DNA of 64,000 nt from the NCBI GenBank assembly GCA_963932465.1, contig OZ010798.1, forward strand, positions 18,336,981-18,400,980, read 5' to 3'. How positions within the stretch are numbered: position 1 is the first letter of the stretch; each line of letters begins with the position of its first letter. Shown piece by piece: positions 25,018-36,216 of the stretch. The translations under genes and the position numbers were made by a program. This stretch comes from Maratus speciosus. Lineage: Eukaryota > Arthropoda > Arachnida > Araneae > Salticidae. The notes below the pieces were generated by a model that saw only the letters and a list, made by a program, of their open reading frames with translations, was not told where the DNA came from and made no database searches.

Positions 25018-25794
25018 ATGGCAACTGCTGAAACATCTGCCGTAGTCATTCCACCCTATATCCCTGTGGACCCTACATTATGGTTTCATATGCTGGATAG
25101 CACATTCGAATTAGCTACTCCTAAAGCTATTTCTGAGTCGAAAACAAAATATAATTATGTTGTAGCGCATCTACCGCCTGCTACTGCTACTATGGTTCGA
25201 GATATAATTATGAGTCCTGATCCTACTGATCCTTATCAGATTTTGAAAGCAAAAGTTATCGAACGTTGCGGAGAAAGTCGTACTTTAGAAATACGGAAAC
25301 TGCTAGCTGGAGAAAGCCTGGGTGACAGAAAACCAACTGAATTACTTCGATTAATGAAAAGACGGGCTGAAAGCCATAATATCAGTAACGATCTTCTTCT
25401 AGAACTGTTTACTCAACAAATGCCAACCACTGTGCAAACGATTCTAGCTTCCATTGAAAAAATTACTCCAGATAAAGCGGCGGATATTGCTGATAGAATA
25501 ATTGAATTAACGCCTTCCAACATTAGTTCTGTTTCGATTCGAACACCAACAACTGAATCTCAGACACCACCAGCCATTGATATGCTCGTAAAAGAAATCC
25601 AAGCATTACGCCAAGAGGTCGCTCATCTTCGTCGTTCAAGAAGTGTATCTAGAAGTGATAACCATCAGCGTAATCGTTCTCAGTCCCGCCATAGGGATGC
25701 AACATTGTGTTGGTATCACCAAAAATATCAAGAAAAAGCAAAAAAGTGCCTAGCGCCTTGTTCTTATTCGGAAAACCAGAAGCGGGAAGAGTAG
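25018..25794 (+). CDS. gag: Gag polyprotein of the inner Ty3/Gypsy element
   Basis: The 258-residue product begins at an ATG about 90 bases after the LTR. It shows the arthropod Gypsy Gag pattern: a [16 protein letters not shown] start, [17 protein letters not shown], then [12 protein letters not shown] and [14 protein letters not shown] capsid segments. A Ser/Arg-rich basic tail precedes a non-standard zinc-binding-like cluster, C-x2-H-x9-C-x3-C (CWYH...KKCLAPC), instead of a CCHC knuckle. The last 88 bases overlap pol in the -1 frame. In the overlap A_AAA_AAG (25740-25746) sits in phase with gag codons as a canonical slippery heptamer. The stop follows at 25792-25794. Confidence 0.93.
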   Translation: MATAETSAVVIPPYIPVDPTLWFHMLDSTFELATPKAISESKTKYNYVVAHLPPATATMVRDIIMSPDPTDPYQILKAKVIERCGESRTLEIRKLLAGESLGDRKPTELLRLMKRRAESHNISNDLLLELFTQQMPTTVQTILASIEKITPDKAADIADRIIELTPSNISSVSIRTPTTESQTPPAIDMLVKEIQALRQEVAHLRRSRSVSRSDNHQRNRSQSRHRDATLCWYHQKYQEKAKKCLAPCSYSENQKREE

Positions 25795-28700
25795 CGGCGA
25801 CGCACTTCTCCCCAGCACCTTCTCGTCGCCTTTTCGTTAGAGACAGAAATACAGGTATGTGTTTTCTAGTCGATTCTGGATCTGATGCCTCACTTGTGGC
25901 CGCGAATAAAAATGACAAAACTAAGCCTGTTCTTCAAACCTTTCGTGCTGCTAATGGCACAAAAATTAATGTGTATGGTCGTAAATGTATTAATATCAAC
26001 TTAGGCCTACGCCGAAATTTTACATATTCTTTTTATATTTGTGATGTTTCATGTGCTATTTTAGGAGCTGATTTTTTGCATAATTTTAATTTAAAACTTG
26101 ATTTACGGAATCGTCGTCTTATTGATTCCACTACTAATTTAAAAGCTCCTGCTATATTAAGTACTTGTAATATATTTTCTGTGAAACCCAATGTTGTAAA
26201 TGATATATATGGTAAATTATTATTTAAATTTCCTGAAATCACGAAATTACCGGATCCTAACCAACCGGTTAAGCATAATACTGTGCATTATATAAACACT
26301 AAGGGGCCTCCAGTCGCTGCTAAGCCTAGACGGCTAGCTCCAGATCGGTTAAAAATTGCCAAAGCTGAATTTCAGCACATGCTACACCTCGGTCATATGA
26401 GACCTTCTAAAAGTAATTACTCTTCGCCTTTGCACCTGGTGCCGAAGAAAGGATCTGTCGATTGGAGACCTGTTGGTGATTATCGTGCTCTAAATGCACA
26501 AACTGTTAAAGAAAAATATCCTATCCCTTGTATCGCAGATTTCACTGCTGAATTACATGGTAAACAAATCTTCAGTCACATTGATCTTGTAAAAGCCTAC
26601 CATCAAATTCCCATAAATCCTGATGATGTACATAAAACTGCGATTTGCACTCCATTCGGACTTTTCGAAAGCACTCGTATGCAATTCGGCCTTTGTAACG
26701 CTTCCTCAACTTTTCAACGATTTATTGATGACGTAATTCGTGACTTAGGATTTGTTTACGCATTTCTTGATGATTTTCTAATTGCATCAAATAATGAAAC
26801 TGAACATTTAGAACACCTTGAGTTGTTGTTTTCTAGACTTAAAGAGTATGGCCTGTGTATTAATGTTGATAAATGTAAATTTGGCCAATCCACTATCGAT
26901 TTTTTAGGATTCAAACTTTCAGCTGAAGGAATTGAACCCTTACCTGATCGTGTAAAATGCATCCTAGATTTCCCCCAGCCCTCTACCTTAACTCAACTAA
27001 GACGCTACTTAGGTCTTTTCAATTTTTATCGACGGTGCATTCCCAAAGCTGCCGATATTTTAGCTCCACTCGTTAAATTCTTAGAAGGACACAAAAATAC
27101 GAAAAAACATCCCAGTTCCAATGCTAACAAAACTGAGCAATTACAATGGAACGATGAAGCCGTTCTTTCCTTCACTGCTTCAAAAGAAGCTATAGCTCGA
27201 GCTACAATATTACGACATCCAATTCCTGGCGCCCAGCTAAGCTTATGGGTCGATGCCAGCAATGTCGCAATTGGTGGATCTTTAATGCAACTCTCCGAAA
27301 ACCAATGGGAACCAATAGCATTTTATTCCTGTAAATTAAATAAATCTCAAAGAAATTGGTCTACTTATGATCGTGAATTATTTGCTATTTATTGTTCTAT
27401 TAAAAAATTCAGACACATGCTAGAAGTTCGAAATTTCATTATTTATACAGACCAAAAACCCCTTACATTCGCATTTCAACAAAACCCTGATAAATGTAGC
27501 CCACGTCAATTGAGACATTTAGACTATATTTCACAGTTTTCTACTGATATTAGATATACTAAAGGCTCTGACAACATTGTGGCCGATGCATTATCTCGAA
27601 TTGAGATAGATTCAATTTCTCCTAATGTGTTAGATTTTAAAGAGTTTACCACTGCTCAGACAAATGATGAAGAGCTAAAACAACTTCTCGAATTTGACAC
27701 CACTTCATTAAAATTAGAAAAACATTATTTTCCACTCGAAGATGTACATTTATATTGCGATATGTCACAAAAACATCCTCGACCATTTGTTCCTACAAGT
27801 ATGCGACAATCAGTTTTTTCAACCTTACATTATTTCTCACATCCAGGTATCTCAGCTTCATTAGATTTAATTTCTAAACGATTTGTATGGCCTCGCATGC
27901 GTAAGGACATAAAATCTATGGTTCGCAGCTGTACGAAATGTCAAAAAGCTAAAATCTTTCATCACACCAAATCACCAATTGGTACATTCTCTGAACCTGA
28001 TGCTCGTTTTGCCCATATTCATATTGATTTTATCGGACCTTTACCATCATCCGATGGCAATCAGTATTGCATGACCATCATTGATAGGTTCACGAGATGG
28101 CCCGAAGTTATACCCACATCTGATATGACTGCAGAAACAACTGCTCGTACATTGATACACAGTTGGATCTCTAGATTTGGAACCCCTGTTACCATCACTA
28201 CTGATCAGGGTAGAAATTTTGAGTCCACTCTTTTCAAAGAGCTTACAGATAGATTAGGATGTAAACGCATCAGAACTACAGCATACCATCCACAGTCTAA
28301 CGGTTTTATTGAAAGATTCCATCGCCATCTTAAGAGTTCTCTTAAAGCTCACAATCAAATTCAATGGACTGAAATCCTCCCGATTGTCTTACTTGGTTTA
28401 CGCACTGCTCTTAAAAATGATATCCAAGCGACCTGTGCTCAACTTGTTTATGGCACAAATATCAGACTACCCTCTGATCTCATAAACACTGAAACTATAA
28501 ATCAACCACCTACTCTTACATACGTCACTGAGTTAACTGAAAAAATGAGAAAGTTAAATCCCATTGCCACTGCAATGCACGGCAATCCTAAAATTTATGT
28601 CAATCCCTCATTAAAAACCTGTTCACACGTGTTTCTTAGATCAGATAAAGTCAATCCTCCCTTATCACCCCCTTATACAGGACCTCATCGAGTGATTGAC

Positions 28701-28925
28701 AGGTCTGAGAAAACGTTTGACTTGGAATTAAACGGGAAGCGCTGTACTGTATCTATTGATCGCATTAAACCTGCGTATCAATTAGCAGATTCTATTTCAC
28801 CTTCCCAACCTCAAAAACAAAATGAGCCCATAAATATTCCAACTACTCCTGTCGAACACCCTACCACCAAATCTGGTCGTAAAGTTCGTTTTCCGAAACA
28901 TCTCGTTACGGATTATATTGTTTAA
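25707..28925 (+). CDS. pol: Pol polyprotein of the inner Ty3/Gypsy element (protease, RT, RNase H, integrase)
   Basis: An open frame of 1072 codons, probably entered by -1 frameshifting at 25740-25746 rather than by its own start. Counting from 25707: aspartic protease DSG at residues 56-58 and a later AILGADFL; reverse transcriptase about 205-440 with D293 ([10 protein letters not shown]) and the catalytic LDD at 354-356; RNase H with D516, E557, D582 and D627; integrase with a zinc domain H708, H712, C742, C745 and a catalytic D774, D833, E869 triad (HIDF, TDQG, FIERF). Every key residue is present and there is no internal stop. It would process Gag, make cDNA in the particle and insert it in the genome. 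No chromodomain is evident. Confidence 0.95.
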   Translation: MLVSPKISRKSKKVPSALFLFGKPEAGRVAATHFSPAPSRRLFVRDRNTGMCFLVDSGSDASLVAANKNDKTKPVLQTFRAANGTKINVYGRKCININLGLRRNFTYSFYICDVSCAILGADFLHNFNLKLDLRNRRLIDSTTNLKAPAILSTCNIFSVKPNVVNDIYGKLLFKFPEITKLPDPNQPVKHNTVHYINTKGPPVAAKPRRLAPDRLKIAKAEFQHMLHLGHMRPSKSNYSSPLHLVPKKGSVDWRPVGDYRALNAQTVKEKYPIPCIADFTAELHGKQIFSHIDLVKAYHQIPINPDDVHKTAICTPFGLFESTRMQFGLCNASSTFQRFIDDVIRDLGFVYAFLDDFLIASNNETEHLEHLELLFSRLKEYGLCINVDKCKFGQSTIDFLGFKLSAEGIEPLPDRVKCILDFPQPSTLTQLRRYLGLFNFYRRCIPKAADILAPLVKFLEGHKNTKKHPSSNANKTEQLQWNDEAVLSFTASKEAIARATILRHPIPGAQLSLWVDASNVAIGGSLMQLSENQWEPIAFYSCKLNKSQRNWSTYDRELFAIYCSIKKFRHMLEVRNFIIYTDQKPLTFAFQQNPDKCSPRQLRHLDYISQFSTDIRYTKGSDNIVADALSRIEIDSISPNVLDFKEFTTAQTNDEELKQLLEFDTTSLKLEKHYFPLEDVHLYCDMSQKHPRPFVPTSMRQSVFSTLHYFSHPGISASLDLISKRFVWPRMRKDIKSMVRSCTKCQKAKIFHHTKSPIGTFSEPDARFAHIHIDFIGPLPSSDGNQYCMTIIDRFTRWPEVIPTSDMTAETTARTLIHSWISRFGTPVTITTDQGRNFESTLFKELTDRLGCKRIRTTAYHPQSNGFIERFHRHLKSSLKAHNQIQWTEILPIVLLGLRTALKNDIQATCAQLVYGTNIRLPSDLINTETINQPPTLTYVTELTEKMRKLNPIATAMHGNPKIYVNPSLKTCSHVFLRSDKVNPPLSPPYTGPHRVIDRSEKTFDLELNGKRCTVSIDRIKPAYQLADSISPSQPQKQNEPINIPTTPVEHPTTKSGRKVRFPKHLVTDYIV

Positions 28926-29110
28926 AACATTTGAGGTATATAGTGTGCATACTATTTCCTTCTCAAAAGTATTGTTTTTCATGTAATGCATAATATATTT
29001 TCTATTTTTTTTTGCATCATATGTACTTTAATTTTACTCAAGACCTTTCTTATGTATCTTATTAATTGCTACCTTTTTGTAATCGCGACTTCGTCACTGG
29101 GGGCATACTC
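28926..29110 (+). other. 3' non-coding region and polypurine tract of the inner element
   Basis: A short AT-rich spacer ends with CACTGGGGGCATACTC just before the right LTR; the G run is the likely plus-strand primer. Confidence 0.6.
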
Positions 29111-29386
29111 TGTAGCCGTCTGCTATTTCTCTCTCTCTCGCACGCGAGGAGCCAGCCAATAGCAATGAGGCGCATTTCCTCCCCCCGCGTTTTCTGCGGA
29201 GAGCTTTTGAAGTCACGTGACGCAGTAACATTCGAACTCTGCAGAGAGCGGCAGATTATTCTTTCAGTGACGATGGCGAATATTTGACTATGTGTTGTTA
29301 TGTTAATAAAGTTTATTTTTCTACAAAACCTTCTGATTATTGAGTCACCGAGATATTTTATCATCTCCCTTCAATCCATTCTCCAA
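29111..29386 (+). repeat. 3' LTR of the inner element
   Basis: It is 276 bp, nearly identical to 24652-24926 with one extra T near 29207 and C for T near the end. It is followed by the AGGTT duplication at 29387-29391. Confidence 0.95.
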
Positions 29387-29391
29387 AGGTT

Positions 29392-31344
29392 GATCAAACA
29401 CAGGATTTACAAGTCAACACTTTAACCCAAATGAGGTCTCTACCTGAATCTTCCAATAAAAATGTATCAGTGTCTGTTAATTCCAATAATAAAGTACATA
29501 GTTCTCTTCCTTCAAATAATTCTTGTTATTCAAGAAAGAAAGTCGTTATTCCACCTGACAGTACTGTATATGTACCTGCGGTGTCTTCCTTTCATTCTTG
29601 TGATCAATTTTTGTTTGAACCAAAGGAGTATGAATTACCAACTTGTGCATATCAATCCATAATTTCTGCAGAACTTAGCTCGAAATCTAAAAATGCTAAA
29701 AACCTCAGTAGTTACTTTTATATTCCTATCACTAATAATGCTGAAGAACCCATTCACATTAATAAAGATTCAGTTTTGGGAACAATTGACGAGATAGATG
29801 AAATTCAAGAAGATTTTGATACTCAAAATATTAGTTCTCCCCATGAAATTAATTTAATTCAAGCTTCTACTGACATTTTAAAGTTAAGAAAATCAGAGTT
29901 TAAACTTAGTAATTTTAGCCTAAATCATCTACTTCCATATCAGAAAACAGAATTACAAAATTTATTAACTAAATATGATACAGTGTTTTCTTCTTCCTTG
30001 AAATCTTTGGGTCAAACGGACAGAGTTATACCTCATATCCAGTTTATCTCAGATGTTCCTGTTAAGACCCTGCCCTTCCCTGTGCCACAATCTATCCAAG
30101 AAGAGGCAAAACAACAATTGGACACGTTAGTTGATGCAGGAATTATTGAAAGAAGTATTTCCGAATGGGCATGTCCAATGCTTATGGTTAAAAAGAAAGC
30201 ATCCTCTCCAAATGAAAAACCAAAATTTCGAATGGCACTTGATCTAAGATTAATTAATACCATGATTCGTAGTTCTTCTTATCCATTACCTAGAATTGAT
30301 ACTATTATTAACAATATTTCTAAATTTAAATACTTCACCACATTAGATTTTCCATCTGCATATCATCAGATAAATCTCCCAGAAGAATTTCGCAAGAAAC
30401 TCTCTTTTACTACTGAATGGGGTACTTATAGTTTTTCTCGTTTAATGTTTGGACTCAGATCCGCAGCCTCTTCATTTCAAATGTTAATTGATGCAATAAT
30501 CGAAGAAAGTAAATTACAAGGTGTTTATGCATATCAGGATGACTTTATTGTTGCTGGTGATTCATTTCAAGAAATGATTCACAAATTAGATGTTTTGTTT
30601 TCAATTTTACAGAAACATAACCTTACCTTGTCTCCTGCTAAATGCAAATTTCATCAAACAGCCATAGATTACCTTGGTTTTCATTTGCAGAATCATACTA
30701 TCCAGCCAGTGTCTTCTAATATAACCAAAATTACATCTTTTCCAGCTCCAAAAACTAAGAAACACTTAAAAAGATTTATTGGTCTATGTGGTTTTTATCG
30801 CAGACTTATTCTCAAATATTCTAAACTTATGGATCCACTAATTAAACTTACCTCTCTAAAGGTTCCTTTTATATGGACGCCAGATCATAATAAAATTTTT
30901 ACAGAAGTTCAAAACATTTTTTTCTCAAAACCTTTTCTCTCCTTGCCTGATTGGTCCAAACCATTTTACCTCAATACAGATGCAAGTGGTATAGCTATTT
31001 CCGGTGTCCTTCTACAAAAGCGAAATGGTCATCTACTACCTGTGAGTTATTTTAGTAAATCTTTATCTCCTTCAGAAAGAAAATATCCTGCTCTGAAGCT
31101 AGAATTGATGGCAATTGTGAAATCAATTAATGCATTTAAATTTTTTCTGTATAATAGACATTTTACGATTTTAAGTGACAGCAAACCTATTGAACATTAT
31201 AAGTCTACTAGTTCACCAGTTGATCTGACTACGAGATGGTTGGTTGACCTTTACATTTATGATTTCACCTTTCAATATCTTAAAGGCGAGAGTAATGTGT
31301 TAGCAGATTATTTCTCTCGTGAAGATTTTACAAATAATTCTTAA
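29392..31344 (+). CDS. pol: Reverse transcriptase and RNase H segment of pol, outer element (3' part)
   Basis: The frame resumes exactly after the duplicated AGGTT and continues the protease frame; the first in-frame ATG is at 29431. Counting from that ATG: RT about 205-430 with D306 (TLDFPSAYHQ) and the catalytic YQDD at 368-371 (Gln in place of the more usual Val/Leu-type residue); RNase H with D517 (NTDASG), E559 (LELMAI) and D583 (LSDSKP). A long N-terminal linker separates protease from RT. It ends at TAA 31342-31344, but the same frame reopens into integrase. Domains are intact; the gene is disabled by the inner insertion. Confidence 0.92.
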   Translation, partial: DQTQDLQVNTLTQMRSLPESSNKNVSVSVNSNNKVHSSLPSNNSCYSRKKVVIPPDSTVYVPAVSSFHSCDQFLFEPKEYELPTCAYQSIISAELSSKSKNAKNLSSYFYIPITNNAEEPIHINKDSVLGTIDEIDEIQEDFDTQNISSPHEINLIQASTDILKLRKSEFKLSNFSLNHLLPYQKTELQNLLTKYDTVFSSSLKSLGQTDRVIPHIQFISDVPVKTLPFPVPQSIQEEAKQQLDTLVDAGIIERSISEWACPMLMVKKKASSPNEKPKFRMALDLRLINTMIRSSSYPLPRIDTIINNISKFKYFTTLDFPSAYHQINLPEEFRKKLSFTTEWGTYSFSRLMFGLRSAASSFQMLIDAIIEESKLQGVYAYQDDFIVAGDSFQEMIHKLDVLFSILQKHNLTLSPAKCKFHQTAIDYLGFHLQNHTIQPVSSNITKITSFPAPKTKKHLKRFIGLCGFYRRLILKYSKLMDPLIKLTSLKVPFIWTPDHNKIFTEVQNIFFSKPFLSLPDWSKPFYLNTDASGIAISGVLLQKRNGHLLPVSYFSKSLSPSERKYPALKLELMAIVKSINAFKFFLYNRHFTILSDSKPIEHYKSTSSPVDLTTRWLVDLYIYDFTFQYLKGESNVLADYFSREDFTNNS

Positions 31345-32754
31345 GATCTTAACACTAACCCTGCTTTAATAAGAGATAAAAATATTCTTCCAGTCACTAC
31401 AAAGTCACCAACTATTGAGTTGCATCACATAGATGATCAAAACCAACAATCTCAAGACCCAAAAATGGAAATTTCTGAGTCCACATTCCTCTGTGAACAG
31501 CGTAAGGATCCTAAAATAATGAAAATAATTGACTCCATAACTTCAGATAAACCTAATCCTAAGTTCAAAAATTATTTTATTCATCCTGATACAGGTTTAC
31601 TTATGATAAAACGTAAATTCTTACAACCTGAAAATTCACCACATATTAAAATTATTGTGCCTCATATTTTAAAGTCAAAAATCTTGCATATTTGCCATAT
31701 GCCTCACTTCGGTATTGGAAATACTTATAGAAGACTACTCAAAAAATTTTACTGGTCAGGAATTTATAAAGATACAAAAAATTTTGTTCTGTCCTGTGAG
31801 TTATGCGTTAGACATAAACCACGAAGAATACCTGCAGCACCATTACAAGAGATGTTCATCCCTTCTAAACCTGGTGAGCTCGTCTCAATGGATTTCCCAG
31901 GCCCTTTTTCGAATAAATTTTATGTGCTGACATTCCTGGATCATTTCTCAAAACATATAGAGTTATACCCGATCAAGATTGCTACTGCTCAGTCTGTTGT
32001 TAAATCCCTGACCAACTACATCGCCACCTATGGTCGTCCGGCTTCTTTAATGTCTGATCTGGGCCCTCAATTTAATTCACAAGTATTTGATAATTTTACG
32101 GAGAGCCTCAAGATCAGTATTGTTCATTCATCCTCTGGGCATCCTCAAACGCAAGGATCATCAGAGAGAATAAATACCAGCATTAAGTCATCAATTGCTA
32201 CATTAGCTCAGGAGGGATATAATTTTCAACAGTCCCTAATGATACATAAAAGCTTATATAACGACACAATACATTCTTCAACTGGATACTCACCATCTTT
32301 TCTGCATTTTGGCAGATCTATATCCAATATTTTTGATCTTTTCGATTATCCTGATCTGGAAGCGTTATCATATCCGTACGATTACTATCAGCATATGTCA
32401 ACAATGAAACATGTGTACCAGAAAGTTTATGGAAACATGAAAGAGGCTCAACAGTTACGTAATCAACGTCAACATAAACGTGCTCATCTACGAAGGTTCC
32501 AGTGTGGTGATATTGTTTACATTAGAACTAATGATGCATTTAAGCCAAGAAACATTGGTCCTTATGTTGTGATAAATGTAATTTCAGATGTGCTTCTTTC
32601 TGTTAGGGCTTTAGAAGATGAACTGGACAAGCCTTTCACAATAAATATTAATAGAGTAATACCTGTACAGAAACGCCAACAACACTTAGTGTTGCAAAGT
32701 CCTCATCCAATTACACCTCTACCCCACAGCTATAATTTACGAAAAAGACATTAA
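31345..32754 (+). CDS. pol: Integrase segment of pol, outer element
   Basis: In the same frame as RT, separated from it by one TAA; no ATG is obvious at its start. Counting from 31420: zinc-binding HHCC-type domain around H90/H93/H96 and C126, C129; catalytic core with D158 (VSMDFPG), D213 (MSDLGPQF) and E249 (GSSERIN); then a C-terminal GPY/F-like region (RNIGPYVVINV) and a basic tail ending RKRH. It would join retrotransposon cDNA to target DNA with a 5-bp stagger, matching the TSD seen. Either this is a separate product, is made by readthrough of the TAA, or the TAA is a recent mutation. Confidence 0.9.
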   Translation, partial: DLNTNPALIRDKNILPVTTKSPTIELHHIDDQNQQSQDPKMEISESTFLCEQRKDPKIMKIIDSITSDKPNPKFKNYFIHPDTGLLMIKRKFLQPENSPHIKIIVPHILKSKILHICHMPHFGIGNTYRRLLKKFYWSGIYKDTKNFVLSCELCVRHKPRRIPAAPLQEMFIPSKPGELVSMDFPGPFSNKFYVLTFLDHFSKHIELYPIKIATAQSVVKSLTNYIATYGRPASLMSDLGPQFNSQVFDNFTESLKISIVHSSSGHPQTQGSSERINTSIKSSIATLAQEGYNFQQSLMIHKSLYNDTIHSSTGYSPSFLHFGRSISNIFDLFDYPDLEALSYPYDYYQHMSTMKHVYQKVYGNMKEAQQLRNQRQHKRAHLRRFQCGDIVYIRTNDAFKPRNIGPYVVINVISDVLLSVRALEDELDKPFTININRVIPVQKRQQHLVLQSPHPITPLPHSYNLRKRH

Positions 32755-33824
32755 TATTTGCATTTAAATATGTATTTTCATAAATATTAATAGTTAATTT
32801 TTTTGTATTTATTTTTAGGTTTATGAGTAGTTGCACCTGACAATGTGATGATGTTAAGGCAATAGTTTGTTCACCTAGTATTCTAAGTTCTAGTAAATTT
32901 CATTTAATTTTAGCAAAAACATGATGGTAATATCTGTTCTAGGTTATCTGTCTATCCTTTTTATTTTTTTGGTACCATGTTTCTCATTTATAAATTGACA
33001 TGATCAAGCTTATTACATAGAAATGTATAATGATTTTGATAGTATATTTTTAATTTTTTTTCTTTTTGGAGATCTCCACTTTTTTTTTATTTTTATACAG
33101 CAATATATATATATATATATGTACCATACCTAGGTTGATGAATTTTGAGTAATTATGTTAAATATTTTTGTTGAAGAGTAATTTATTGATGTTGACTTTT
33201 TTTATTTTAGAGGTTATACGTGTTGTTTACTGTTGTTAATATTATTTTGATATACATTTTATCTAATATGTTAATGGTAGTGAGTAGCTATATAAATATC
33301 TTCAATGAGTAAACAAATTATACTAGTACTCTTGATTTATGAGATACTTTGATTGATGAAAACTTGAATAGCTGAAGATGTAAGTTATTCTATAATACTC
33401 TTGGTCGACCAATTTTACTTATTATAGTTGCAACTGTTATTTTATATTATTCGAATAATACATGTTTCATGATATCTCTTGACAGCAAAGTTGTTTGCTT
33501 TTTTTGGTGAAATATTAATGTTTAATATTTTTTTTTATATGAGATCTTTTTAAAGATATACTACGTGCACAATTATTTTTATGGCATGCCACATGTAAAT
33601 AATTGGAATACTCATTCTAAATGTACATATTTATATTGTATATACTACATTGATGTAACATTTATGTATTCCTTTTCCTTCTCTTTTTCCTTTTTGATCA
33701 CCACATTTTATTTTTAGGGCTTGTTAATTGGCTTTCAAAATTTTGATTTTCCCATCCTGATGCAAAAGGTCACCTTTTTACATCTGTCTGGCACATCAAA
33801 ATTTTATTCGACGTTGGGGGGTAT
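32755..33824 (+). other. 3' non-coding region of the outer element
   Basis: AT-rich, about 1.07 kb, with a (TA)n run near 33105-33120. No envelope-like frame is found. The polypurine-like GTTGGGGGGTAT at 33813-33824 borders the right LTR. Confidence 0.7.
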
Positions 33825-34714
33825 TGTGAGATGAAATCTCACATTTTTTTCCACCTATTCACCGGTCTGCATCTGTGACGGTGTCGCGGCCGTGCTTTTG
33901 TTTTTCTTTTCTTTTTTCTCCCGTCTCTCTCGCTGACAACCTTAGCGTAGACCTGTAAGTTGGCTTTCCCCCAGTGCTTGCATACGCACGCCATTCATTC
34001 ATTATTCTTCCCTTCCCTTTTCTCTCCGTGTTTCATCCGAGGCTGTAAGTGTGCGCATGCTCAGTAGAAAACGGGCGCTTGCTATGATTTCAAACGAGTG
34101 ACGTTTCGTTTCACGAACAAATTAGATTGCGTTACTTTTGGTTTCGCTTTCTCATTTGTTTTCCGAATACCGGTGGCTTTTGAATTTGGTCAATTGTTTT
34201 AAACCTCTCGCTTAATTACTTTTGCGGGCCCCGTAGCGATGTTTATATACTGTCTCCCTTAATTTTTTTAGGCAGTTAAAGTTCTGACGGGATGGCCGAA
34301 ACAACGATGTCGATATCTGGTTGTAGTAGTGCCATTTTTTTTTATCAACGAAGTTTTTGTTCTTCAGTGTTCATATGTTCAGTTCATATGCGATATTCTC
34401 TCGGAATTTTTTTTAATCTAAGTGCTGGTATTTTCAAGAACAATTTACGGGTGATCAAAATTGAAAATTATTCATCTTCATCTAAAAATATACTTAAATA
34501 AAGATTGATTTAATCTCTAGAAAGTGGAGTTCCTATCTCTTCCTCAACACTGCTTCTTTCAAGTAAGATCTTTTCAATTTTCTCCTTTTAAAATGACCTA
34601 AAAGAACTAAGTGTAGGGTTATTGTCTCCATTTCTAAAAGAAGAATTTTTTACAACAAACTAATTCCAAAATACGATCACAACAATTTGTGAATATTCTA
34701 ATATTCACGTCACA
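33825..34714 (+). repeat. 3' LTR of the outer Ty3/Gypsy element
   Basis: It is 890 bp and matches 21398-22297 with a shorter T/C tract near 33900 and a C for A at about 33952. It is followed by GGCAC (34715-34719). Confidence 0.95.
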
Positions 34715-34719
34715 GGCAC

Positions 34720-34726
34720 AATTAGA

Positions 34727-34766
<40 letters not shown>
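34720..34766. repeat. (TA)n microsatellite beside the outer element
   Basis: About 18 TA units lie just right of the TSD, inside the interrupted MITE. The sister copy at 41190-41871 lacks this expansion. Confidence 0.85.
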
Positions 34767-34767
<1 letters not shown>

Positions 34768-34950
34768 ATAATATGTAATTCTCATTAATATAACTGAATT
34801 CATGCTTTTTCATGAAGGAAGTATTAAATTTCTGAAAAAATTCAAGATATTGCTGATATCACTGGTAATCACAACCTTTTTACCAAATATATTTATGTTT
34901 TAATCAAGCTTTTCTGGTTATTAAGTCTGGCTAAAACTGAATGTAATAAT

Positions 34951-36216
34951 CATAGGCGTAACTTGGGCTCTAAAACTGCGGGAGTAAACTCCTCTAAGGA
35001 CTTTTGTAAAAAATTATACCTCCCCCCCTCCTTCTTTTCACCGCGGGGACATGCAGACACTGAAATTAAATACTTAAAAAATTGAATATTTAATCAAAAC
35101 TAAATGTTCAACTGTATACGAAATATAGGGGAAAATCCTAAATTACACGTTTCATGTTTTTAAAGGAATATTTTAAAATGTTGAATGCATAAGTGGTATA
35201 TCTCTTATTCTGATGTTCAATTAGAAAAAAGTTCAAACAAACTTAATAAAAATTTGTCAAAGCCTTGAGCTTTCGAAAATTTTATTAAATGGTGGTGATG
35301 GTAATACGGCGGTGGTTAAGATAAAGGTTTAAACAAACCCTTCATTCAAGGTGGCAACGAATGGTAAAATTTTATTTTAAAAAAATCCCTAGCTGGCGTT
35401 TTGATTGGAATGCCTTTTAGGATACATGGAATCATTTTAGCTTAAGAATTTAAAAATTAATATTGTCTTTAAATTTCGAAATTTTGAACTGTATCCCTTC
35501 ACAACGTTTCAACTGAAGCAAATCAAGAACGAAAGATTGTTCATGGGTTATAGATTACGAAACATTTTCTCGCATTTTTAGAATACTGTCAATAATACGG
35601 TGAAATGAGATATTTAAATAAACAATTAAAACACACAGAACGCAGCTATAAATCCATTTTCAAAAATTTCTGCCCATTAATAATTTCTGCCATCGAATTA
35701 ATAATGTGTGACTTGTACCTTGAAATAGAGAATTATATAGCTGGGTAGATCAGGGAGTTTTGTTCATATTATCACAAGTTTAGAAAAGGACAATGATCAG
35801 AGTCTAGAGTCTCTAAATCAAGAGATCTATCCCACACGTGCATATAAACAGCTTCATAATGGAAAAGGGAAAATAAGTTCTGCATTTCTGGGAAGAAAAA
35901 AAAAAAACAGAGCTGGAGAAATATTTTATTTCGACATTCATTATTGCATTAAAATTTTGTGAAGACACAAGATGGAAATTACTGATATGAACATAAAGAC
36001 ATTAATTCTGGGTAGTTTGAATTATCCAGGATTCATTGTAGTTCACACAAAAAGTAGCACATTAATGGTTAAATTAGAAAAAAAAAATGAAATATAAAAC
36101 TGGCCCTTAACCACAGAACAATACAACAAAGTGGAGGGTCAAAAGTTAAGTTTTGCCCCTTTCTTGAAAAACTAGGGGGGCATATGCCCCCTCGCCCCCG
36201 CCAGATTACGCCCATG
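34951..36216. mobile_element. hAT-type non-autonomous element, CATAGGCGTAAC ends, 1266 bp
   Basis: Left end CATAGGCGTAACTTGGGC; inverted right end CATGGGCGTAATCTGGCGGG. GTAATAAT flanks it on both sides (34943-34950 and 36217-36224). Excising it restores the MITE sequence seen intact in other copies (GAATGTAATAATGCAATC). No coding capacity is seen. Confidence 0.85.

Larger units (their letters stand above)
24652..29386 (+). mobile_element. Ty3/Gypsy LTR retrotransposon (inner), full length, nested in the outer pol gene
   Basis: Two LTRs of 275 and 276 bp flank gag and pol. The 5-bp duplication AGGTT is at 24647-24651 and 29387-29391. The LTRs differ by one T/C substitution and one single-T indel, so this insertion is very young and necessarily younger than the outer element. 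A primer-binding-type TGGTGACCGCGG begins at 24929. The element is 4.7 kb, the short end of the Gypsy range, with no envelope gene. The only problem visible in its coding region is the gag/pol frame difference, which looks programmed. Confidence 0.96.
21398..34714 (+). mobile_element. Ty3/Gypsy LTR retrotransposon (outer), full length, interrupted by a second element
   Basis: Two direct LTRs (21398-22297 and 33825-34714) flank gag, protease, RT, RNase H and integrase in the Ty3/Gypsy order (integrase after RNase H). The 5-bp duplication GGCAC lies at 21393-21397 and 34715-34719. Removing the inner element and its extra TSD leaves about 8.6 kb. A primer-binding-type TGGTGCCGACTTTGG starts at 22303, 5 bases past the LTR, and a G-rich polypurine-like GTTGGGGGG precedes the right LTR. 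No envelope gene is seen: 32755-33824 is AT-rich and non-coding. The LTR pair differs by a T-tract length change and very few substitutions, so insertion was recent. Confidence 0.95.

Noticed and set aside
28797..29364. Minus-strand frames over the pol end and LTR of the inner element
   Set aside because: Shadows of the plus-strand pol gene and the LTR. The LTR one is duplicated at 24596-24904 because the LTR is duplicated.
32755..33824. Possible envelope gene in the outer retrotransposon
   Set aside because: No long frame, signal peptide or transmembrane segment is present in this AT-rich stretch.
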